From positions 1 through 8,076 of the forward strand of contig JALOPA010000075.1 in NCBI GenBank assembly GCA_025454125.1: a stretch of DNA of 8,076 nt, given 5' to 3'. Both the position numbers and the translations under genes were made by a program. This document shows, in pieces, positions 1 through 4,772 of the stretch; the stretch's first letter is position 1; every line of letters begins with the position of its first letter. Under the pieces are notes generated by a model. The model was not told the origin of the DNA. It saw nothing but the letters and a program-made list of their open reading frames with translations, and made no database searches. The stretch comes from Thermodesulfobacteriota bacterium (GTDB lineage Bacteria > Desulfobacterota > DSM-4660 > Desulfatiglandales > HGW-15).

Positions 1-393
1 ACGAGGGCCGTGAAGGTGAGCGTGTTCATGTCCCTCTTCAATGTCCACGTCAACCGCATTCCTGCGAGGGGCCGGATCGTGAAGATCTCCTACAGACCCG
101 GCGCGTTTTTCGCAGCGAACCTCGACAAGGCTTCAGAGAAGAACGAGCAAAATACCCTCTTTCTGGAGACCCAAGACGGGAAGACCGTCGTTTTTGTTCA
201 GATCGCCGGGCTGATTGCCCGCCGGATTGCGTGCTGGGTCCGGGAGGGAGACGAAGTGCAGGCCGGCCAGCGCTTCGGCCTGATCCGGTTCGGATCGAGA
301 GTGGACCTGTATCTCCCGGAAGGGAGCCGTGTGGTGGTTCAGCCGGGCCATCACGTCAAAGCGGGAATAACAACCCTGGGGTATCTACCATGA
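1..393 (+). CDS. psd: Phosphatidylserine decarboxylase, short form, 3' part (5' end outside window)
   Basis: This is the C-terminal part of a pyruvoyl-dependent phosphatidylserine decarboxylase, which converts phosphatidylserine to phosphatidylethanolamine at the inner membrane. The frame is open from the first base. A GTG at 10 is not taken as the start, because conserved sequence (VSVFMSLFNVHVNR) begins immediately and the N-terminal part of the family must lie upstream. Visible family features are the FNVHVNR segment, the DKASEKNEQN segment, and FGSR at 289-300. The Gly-Ser of FGSR (292-297) is the expected self-cleavage site: the Ser would become the pyruvoyl group of the small alpha chain, and the chain ends about 31 residues later. 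The FGSRVD context is typical of the short, soluble-looking Psd branch rather than the long LGST form of E. coli. Its stop overlaps the pssA start as ATGA, so the two consecutive enzymes of the pathway are probably translationally coupled. Confidence 0.93.
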   Translation, partial: TRAVKVSVFMSLFNVHVNRIPARGRIVKISYRPGAFFAANLDKASEKNEQNTLFLETQDGKTVVFVQIAGLIARRIACWVREGDEVQAGQRFGLIRFGSRVDLYLPEGSRVVVQPGHHVKAGITTLGYLP

Positions 394-1217
394 GAGGAAA
401 AAGGAAAAAACGATTCAGGGACAAGCAGAGAAAGAGCATTTACATCCTGCCCAACCTGTTCACGGCAGCCAGCCTGTTTTGCGGATTCTACGCGATCATC
501 AGCGCCATGGGCGAAAGATTCGAGGCGGCGGCCATCGCCATTTTTCTCTCAGGCATTTTGGACGGACTGGACGGGAGGGTGGCCCGTCTGACTCGTTCGA
601 GCAGTCAGTTCGGAGTGGAGTTTGACTCCCTGTCGGATCTGGTCGCCTTTGGGGTCGCCCCCGCGCTTCTTGCCTTCCAGTGGGCCCTGGCCCCCTTCGG
701 CCGGCTGGGGTGGCTCGCGGCCTTCATGTTCGTCGTGTGCGGAGCGCTTCGGCTCGCCCGGTTCAACGTTCAGAAAAGCGTTGAGGATCCGAGTTACTTC
801 AAGGGGCTTCCCATCCCGGCGGCGGCTTGCTTCATCGCGTCTTTGGTTCTTTTCGTGAGCTTCGTGGAGGGAGATCTGGAAACGAGGTCTCTTCCCATTC
901 TGATCATGATCTATGCGCTTTCCTTTTTCATGGTCAGCACCATTCCCTTCTACAGCTTCAAGAAACTGGATCTCAAGGACCACAAGCCCTTCAACGTGCT
1001 TGTGTCCATCATTCTGGTGGCTCTGGTGATTGCCTACAAACCCATGGTGATGCTCTTTCTCATCATGGCGCTCTACATCCTGTCCGGCCCGACCGTCACG
1101 TTCTACCGGCTCTACCGAAGAGTCCCTTTTTCGAGAAAGGCGGCCCAAGCCCCGGAGGCTACGGAGCCGAAGCGGCTCGGAGAAAAGGAAGGCCCGGAGC
1201 CTTTGGAACCGCATTGA
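390..1217 (+). CDS. pssA: CDP-diacylglycerol--serine O-phosphatidyltransferase
   Basis: This 275-residue integral membrane enzyme condenses CDP-diacylglycerol with L-serine to give phosphatidylserine and CMP, the step before Psd. The full CDP-alcohol phosphotransferase signature D-x2-DG-x2-AR-x8-G-x3-D-x3-D is present: D58, D61, G62, A65, R66, G75, D79 and D83. These aspartates bind the metal and substrate. The N-terminus is very basic (residues 1-15), followed by YILPNLFTAASLFCGFYA, the usual first membrane segment of PssA. Further hydrophobic stretches lie near 85-120, 150-170, 180-200 and 210-240. The last 30 or so residues are charged and proline-rich and look disordered. The ATG at 390 is chosen because homology begins there and it overlaps the psd stop as ATGA. 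The frame is open further upstream, but that reading lies inside psd. Upstream ribosome-binding sequence is weak, which fits translational coupling to psd. Confidence 0.95.
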   Translation: MRGKRKKRFRDKQRKSIYILPNLFTAASLFCGFYAIISAMGERFEAAAIAIFLSGILDGLDGRVARLTRSSSQFGVEFDSLSDLVAFGVAPALLAFQWALAPFGRLGWLAAFMFVVCGALRLARFNVQKSVEDPSYFKGLPIPAAACFIASLVLFVSFVEGDLETRSLPILIMIYALSFFMVSTIPFYSFKKLDLKDHKPFNVLVSIILVALVIAYKPMVMLFLIMALYILSGPTVTFYRLYRRVPFSRKAAQAPEATEPKRLGEKEGPEPLEPH

Positions 1218-1220
1218 TCT

Positions 1221-1273
1221 CCTCATCACGGTTTGGTAAACCCTGAGGTGCTCGCTGGCTCGCGGTTCAGCGA
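1221..1273 (+). other. Two small hairpins in the pssA-rsmD gap
   Basis: The 78-base gap holds a composite hairpin. CCTCA at 1221-1225 pairs with TGAGG at 1244-1248, enclosing GGTTT at 1230-1234 paired with AAACC at 1238-1242 around a GGT loop. A second inverted repeat follows, TCGCTG at 1252-1257 and CAGCGA at 1268-1273. Neither is followed by a T-tract, so neither is a standard intrinsic terminator. They may be RNA processing or stability elements between the two gene pairs. Significance is uncertain, since short stems like these arise by chance in GC-rich gaps. Confidence 0.35.
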
Positions 1274-1295
1274 TGTGCGAGGGGATGGATTCTAA

Positions 1296-1859
1296 ATGAG
1301 AATAACCGGTGGCCGGCTGAGAGGACGGCGGCTGGCGTCATTCAAAGGACTCGAGATACGACCGACCTCCGATCGGGTGCGGGAAGCGATCTTTGATCTC
1401 CTCGGGCACGATCTGACGGGAGAAAAGGTTGTGGATCTTTTTGCGGGAACCGGGAGCCTGGGTATCGAAGCCCTCAGCCGCGGAGCCGAGTGGGCGCTCT
1501 TTGTCGACGACTCTCCCAAGGCCCTGGAGTTGATCGCCAAAAACCTGGCGCTCTGCGGGCTGCAATCGCAGGGGGTTCTTGTGCGCAAGGATCTCATGAG
1601 AGGGTTTCCCCGGAGGCACCGCGCGGCCGAGGAGAAAGCGGACCTGGCCTTTGTGGACCCCCCCTACCGGAAAAACATGATCCTGGCTGTTCTCGAAGAA
1701 CTCGCTGGCCTGAACCTGCTCGCACCCGAGGCGACGGTGGTCGCCCAGTCGGAACAAAAAGAAGTCCTGCCTCCCGGTGTCGGCTGCCTCCATGGGGTCA
1801 AGTCCAGAGTCTACGGAGATACCCGAATAACCTTATACCGGAACGAGGGAGAGCTATGA
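1296..1859 (+). CDS. rsmD: 16S rRNA (guanine(966)-N2)-methyltransferase RsmD
   Basis: This 187-residue SAM-dependent enzyme methylates N2 of G966 (E. coli numbering) in 16S rRNA during small-subunit assembly. It opens with MRITGGRLRGRRL and the RPTSDRVREAIFDLL block (22-36), which is the RsmD hallmark. The SAM-binding motif I DLFAGTGSLGIEALSRGA is at 47-64, an acidic motif II follows at VDDS (70-73), and the catalytic motif IV DPPY is at 121-124. Length matches the family (about 180-200). The ATG at 1296 is preceded by GAGGGG at 1279-1284, with a somewhat long 11-base spacing, and homology starts at the first residue. The stop overlaps the coaD start as ATGA. The rsmD-coaD pairing is common across bacteria, so the context supports both calls. 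Confidence 0.95.
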   Translation: MRITGGRLRGRRLASFKGLEIRPTSDRVREAIFDLLGHDLTGEKVVDLFAGTGSLGIEALSRGAEWALFVDDSPKALELIAKNLALCGLQSQGVLVRKDLMRGFPRRHRAAEEKADLAFVDPPYRKNMILAVLEELAGLNLLAPEATVVAQSEQKEVLPPGVGCLHGVKSRVYGDTRITLYRNEGEL

Positions 1860-2341
1860 GCTCGAAAGTGGTGATCTATCCAGGAACCTTCGACCCCATC
1901 ACCAACGGCCACATCAGCGTCGTGGCCAGGGCGCTGAAGATCTTCGACCAGATGGTCATTGCGATTCTGAACAACCCCAACAAGGTCCCCCTCTTTTCCA
2001 TGGAAGAGAGGATCCAGATGATCCGGGAAGTGCTGAAAGACCAGAAGCATGTGGAGGTGGAGTCGTTCAACGGGCTGCTGGTGGACTACGTCATCCAGAA
2101 GAAGACGAACGTGGTGATCCGGGGACTGCGCGCCCTGTCGGACTTCGAGTACGAGTTTCAGATGGCCTTGATGAATCGGAAGCTGAACCGGGAGGTCCAG
2201 TCGATTTTTCTGATGACCGATTACAAGTGGTTTTACACGAGTTCGACGATCATCAAGGAAGCGGCGAGCCTCGGGGGGGACGTGAGCGGACTGGTCCCCG
2301 CCATCGTCTGCAAGAAGTTGAAACGAAAATTCGGTTACTAA
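1856..2341 (+). CDS. coaD: Phosphopantetheine adenylyltransferase (PPAT)
   Basis: This 161-residue cytoplasmic enzyme transfers AMP from ATP to 4'-phosphopantetheine, giving dephospho-CoA and pyrophosphate, the penultimate step of CoA synthesis. The nucleotidyltransferase motif GTFDPITNGH is at 10-19, with TNGH as the T/HxGH signature. The VIRGLRALSDFEYEFQMALMNRKL block in the middle is the substrate-binding region of CoaD. The C-terminal TSSTIIKEAASLGGDVSGLVP carries the SST.IKE nucleotide-binding motif. Length is normal for bacterial CoaD. The ATG at 1856 overlaps the rsmD stop (ATGA) and is preceded by GAGGGAG at 1845-1851, so it should be well translated. An in-frame upstream extension exists but lies inside rsmD and carries no family sequence. 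Confidence 0.96.
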   Translation: MSSKVVIYPGTFDPITNGHISVVARALKIFDQMVIAILNNPNKVPLFSMEERIQMIREVLKDQKHVEVESFNGLLVDYVIQKKTNVVIRGLRALSDFEYEFQMALMNRKLNREVQSIFLMTDYKWFYTSSTIIKEAASLGGDVSGLVPAIVCKKLKRKFGY

Positions 2342-2348
2342 AAAAACC

Positions 2349-2382
2349 TTGACAGCCCCTCGGACAATCGTTCATATAGAAT
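2349..2382 (+). promoter_or_regulatory. Candidate sigma-70 promoter upstream of ihfA
   Basis: A perfect TTGACA (-35) lies at 2349-2354, eight bases after the coaD stop. The -10 is less clear. The AT-rich block CATATAGAAT at 2373-2382 offers CATATA at an 18-base spacing (3 of 6 matches) or TATAGA at a 20-base spacing. The spacing and -10 are imperfect, so the element is tentative. It would separate ihfA transcription from the coaD operon and give a leader of roughly 130 bases. Confidence 0.4.
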
Positions 2383-2399
2383 CCTTTCGCAGCGCTTGA

Positions 2400-2450
2400 G
2401 CTTTTTGAAATCGTCACAGGAAGAGGCCTCGACCCTTCATTTCAAAAAGC
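2400..2450 (+). repeat. Perfect 12-bp inverted repeat in the ihfA leader
   Basis: GCTTTTTGAAAT at 2400-2411 is the exact reverse complement of ATTTCAAAAAGC at 2439-2450, with a 27-base loop that itself contains the palindrome GAGGCCTC (2423-2430). The repeat lies about 70 bases upstream of the ihfA start and downstream of the candidate promoter. It could form an RNA hairpin in the leader or be a protein-binding site on DNA. No T-run follows either arm on either strand, which argues against an intrinsic terminator of coaD. Confidence 0.6.
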
Positions 2451-2520
2451 GAAACGGTGGCAGACTGGCGAAGATCCGGGGACCGGGAGTTCCTTTTGAC
2501 CGAGGGGAGGAGATCGACGA

Positions 2521-2820
2521 ATGTCTCTGACCAAAGACAAGATCATCAGTGATATTTACAACAATGTGGGACTGAGCAAGGGTCAATCCCGCTCTGTCGT
2601 GGAAAAGCTTTTCGAGATTTGCAAGGAGACCCTCGCGCGAGGGGAGGACCTTCTGGTGAGCGGTTTCGGCAAATTCGTGGTGAAACAGAAAGCCTCCCGG
2701 CGAGGCCGGAATCCCCAGACGGCGGCAGACATTCAGCTGAGAGAGAGGCGGGTCGTGATCTTCAGGACCTCCGGGGTGCTCCGGAAGAGAATCAACGAGG
2801 AGCCTCCATCCGCACCTTAA
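2521..2820 (+). CDS. ihfA: Integration host factor alpha-type DNA-bending protein (HU/IHF family)
   Basis: This 99-residue protein belongs to the HU/IHF family of nucleoid proteins that bend DNA and assist recombination, replication and transcription. It begins [20 protein letters not shown], the usual helical dimerisation half. GFGKF is at 48-52 and the beta-arm follows at about 55-75 with GRNPQT, where P65 is the residue that intercalates into DNA in this family. It ends with the [10 protein letters not shown] helix. The sequence resembles IHF-alpha more than HU (RRGRNPQT arm, [10 protein letters not shown] end), but the HU versus IHF subunit call is uncertain without an alignment. The ATG at 2521 has a strong GAGGGGAGG at 2502-2510. 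The last 29 bases overlap the 3' end of the convergent rlpA gene. Confidence 0.88.
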   Translation: MSLTKDKIISDIYNNVGLSKGQSRSVVEKLFEICKETLARGEDLLVSGFGKFVVKQKASRRGRNPQTAADIQLRERRVVIFRTSGVLRKRINEEPPSAP

Positions 2821-3610
2821 AGGCGTCCGCAAAACCCATCGCTTCCAACTTTTTCTCCATGGCCTCGGCCTCATCAAGGGTGTCGGATTTTGAAACCTGC
2901 ACCCTGTGGAAGGTCTTGCCTCTGGCATCTTCATACACGATGATTCGAACCTCTTCCAAGCTGCCTTTCAGGCGTTCCGCAAGCTTGAGAGCGTTCTGCC
3001 GGTTTTCGAAGGCCCCCACCTGAATGGTGAACTCGCCGCGACGAAAATCCTGCACTTCAACGAGGGGCGTGAAGCCGTCCCCGCTTTTCACGTTGCCCAC
3101 CTCTCGAGCCAGGGCTTCGACTTTCACCTCCACCACTCCCGGGCCGATCATGTCCAGGTCCCGGGCCGCGCCGTAGGAGAGATCGATGACCCGGCCTTTC
3201 ACGAAGGGTCCGCGGTCGTTGACCGGCAGAACGATGGTCTTCTTGTTGGTGAGGTTCGTGACCTTCACCACCGTGTCCAGGGGCAGCAGCTTGTGGGCGG
3301 CCGTCCTCCCGTACATGTTGTAGATCTCGCCGCTGGAGGTGGGCCGGCCGTGGAAGTCCTTGCCGTACCAGGAGGCTTTCCCGTACTCCACGAACCCGTA
3401 AGCGTCGGGCAGGGGATAGTAGCGGACCCCGTTCACCACGTAAGGTTTGAGTCCTTTGCTCTTTTCCGCTTCAGGAAAGGAGAGAACCCTGGGCGGGGGA
3501 GGCACTGGCTGGGGAGCCGGGGCAGGACGGGCGCAGGCCGTCAGCGCGAGCAAGAAGATCCCGCCTGAGATAAAAACCGTTTTCGCCGATCGGTAGCGAG
3601 CGATCCCCAT
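2792..3610 (-). CDS. rlpA: RlpA-family septal/cell-wall lipoprotein with double-psi barrel and SPOR domain
   Basis: This 272-residue lipoprotein belongs to the RlpA family. Characterised members are lytic transglycosylases that cut glycan strands lacking stem peptides at the division septum. The signal peptide runs from 1 to 25 with lipobox LTAC and C26 as the lipidated residue. A proline-rich linker follows (29-40). The double-psi beta-barrel domain (about 74-165) carries [21 protein letters not shown] and NDRGPF. A C-terminal SPOR domain (about 192-268, starting [10 protein letters not shown]) should bind denuded septal peptidoglycan. Active-site candidates are E95, H106 and D132. The position matching the second acidic residue of the Pseudomonas enzyme is N98 here. 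It starts 34 bases after the PII-like gene and is probably transcribed with it. An upstream GAGGA lies about 12 bases before the ATG. The 3' end overlaps ihfA by 29 bases. Confidence 0.93.
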   Translation of the reverse strand: MGIARYRSAKTVFISGGIFLLALTACARPAPAPQPVPPPPRVLSFPEAEKSKGLKPYVVNGVRYYPLPDAYGFVEYGKASWYGKDFHGRPTSSGEIYNMYGRTAAHKLLPLDTVVKVTNLTNKKTIVLPVNDRGPFVKGRVIDLSYGAARDLDMIGPGVVEVKVEALAREVGNVKSGDGFTPLVEVQDFRRGEFTIQVGAFENRQNALKLAERLKGSLEEVRIIVYEDARGKTFHRVQVSKSDTLDEAEAMEKKLEAMGFADAFKVRMEAPR

Positions 3611-3644
3611 GACTGAAGCGAATCCTCACCGGGCGGAAAGGGGT

Positions 3645-4772
3645 TCATTTGGGGAAATAGGTGAACGCCCTTAAAACCCGTCTTAACTGGACCTGCCCGT
3701 GACAGTCGTCCGTGAACGCACCCGCCCCTTGAAGCGCGCTGAGAAGAGAGTCAATCTGGCCTTCCATGACGGCCATGTTGCATTCTTCTCTAACCGGGGG
3801 GATCGCGTTCAGAGGGGAATCGGCCGGCCTGATGTGTTTGACGTTAGCGATCGTAGCGCCCGCTGCCCCGGCGGACAACGCTTTCTTGACCAGGTCCACA
3901 CCCGTGCCTCCATCGCAGAGCAGGGTGAAATCCACAAGATGGTGAAGGTAATTTCTCTTCTTGACGCCTTTCTTGCCCAGAGCGGTGGATCGTCGGCGCC
4001 ACTCGGCTCCCCCTTTCAGCTGATCCACGGCGGCCACCAGCTGTTCGATACTCGCTGCCTGGTGCTGGTCTCCTCTCGTCACTTTCATGTTGACGATCCC
4101 CCGTTTCAGCGGAACCTCATAGATGAACCCTTTGCCCGGCTGATCCAGCTTGCCGACTTCGATCATCCGATCCATTAGGAGGTCGGTGTCGTAGGCGCTG
4201 GCGAGGGTGTAAATAATTTCCTTGTCGGCAGGGATGGTAATCCGGAGGAGACCCATTTTGTCCCGGACGCCTTTGCCGATGCCAAAATGGATGGAGGGAA
4301 CAGAAATCCCCGACTCCAGCGGAATGCGCGCAATATGGTCTCCATACCCTCGCTGGACGATGCAGAAAATGCCCGCGAGTCTCTCGGCCACGTGAACCGA
4401 GGTATCGGTTTGGGGCAAGGTGACTCGGTTTTCCTGGCACAGGTCATGACCGAGGGCAAGCTTCACTTCTTCGCTGAAAACGGAACCTCGACCGGGAAGG
4501 TGGAGCAGGGCTTTTTCAGCAATGAGGTGGAGCAACGGAATTTCCATCTCCTTGTCGGCGATGAAAAAAAGAATGTCCACGGGATCCTCGGATAGGGCGC
4601 CCCCGGTGAAGGAGGCCCATCCTGTTCCCTTTCGTTCCTTCACCGGAGAGCGGGCAGGGATCAGGAGGAGGTCGATGACCCCTGCCTCTCTGAGCGCATC
4701 GATGACCTCTTTGGAGAGGCTTCGGTTCAGCAGGGCCGTGATGCGGCAAACCGTTTTTCCAGGAAGATTCAA
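3645..4772 (-). CDS. Multidomain PII-like signalling protein paired with DUF1538 transporter
   Basis: This 375-residue protein appears to hold several PII-like (ferredoxin-fold trimer) domains. Domain 1 (about 6-108) has KTVCRITALLNRS, a helix, a short T-loop region and LPGRGSVFSEEV at 92-103, resembling the PGDGKIF ending of PII proteins. Domain 2 (about 133-230) is the clearest: FCIVQRGYGDHI, GISVPSIHFGIGKGVRD, then LRITIPADKEIIYTL and DQPGKGFIYEVPL at 210-222. Domain 3 (about 278-371) has LLCDGGTGVDLVKKALSAGAAGATI but lacks the closing glycines, so it looks degenerate. It has no signal peptide or membrane segment. The start is a TTG at 4772-4770 overlapping the stop of the upstream gene as TTGA. 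It is supported by AAGGAGG ten bases upstream and by homology starting at residue 6. The frame stays open upstream, but that is only the shadow of the membrane gene. By context it probably senses a nucleotide or metabolite and regulates the DUF1538 protein. The ligand is unknown. Confidence 0.8.
   Translation of the reverse strand: MNLPGKTVCRITALLNRSLSKEVIDALREAGVIDLLLIPARSPVKERKGTGWASFTGGALSEDPVDILFFIADKEMEIPLLHLIAEKALLHLPGRGSVFSEEVKLALGHDLCQENRVTLPQTDTSVHVAERLAGIFCIVQRGYGDHIARIPLESGISVPSIHFGIGKGVRDKMGLLRITIPADKEIIYTLASAYDTDLLMDRMIEVGKLDQPGKGFIYEVPLKRGIVNMKVTRGDQHQAASIEQLVAAVDQLKGGAEWRRRSTALGKKGVKKRNYLHHLVDFTLLCDGGTGVDLVKKALSAGAAGATIANVKHIRPADSPLNAIPPVREECNMAVMEGQIDSLLSALQGAGAFTDDCHGQVQLRRVLRAFTYFPK

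Noticed and set aside
231..389. In-frame upstream extension of pssA
   Set aside because: It overlaps the conserved end of psd, and PssA homology starts at the ATG at 390.
549..1229. Long open frame on the - strand opposite pssA
   Set aside because: Arg/Glu/His-rich shadow translation, antisense to a clear membrane enzyme, with no supporting start signals.
1490..1855. In-frame upstream extension of coaD
   Set aside because: It is a shadow of rsmD in another frame; CoaD family sequence begins at 1856.
2400..2450. Intrinsic terminator after coaD
   Set aside because: The stem is AT-rich with a long loop and no T-run follows either arm, and the candidate promoter lies upstream of it.
2906..3568. 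Long open frame on the + strand opposite rlpA
   Set aside because: It is antisense to a gene with clear signal peptide, barrel and SPOR features; its translation resembles no family.
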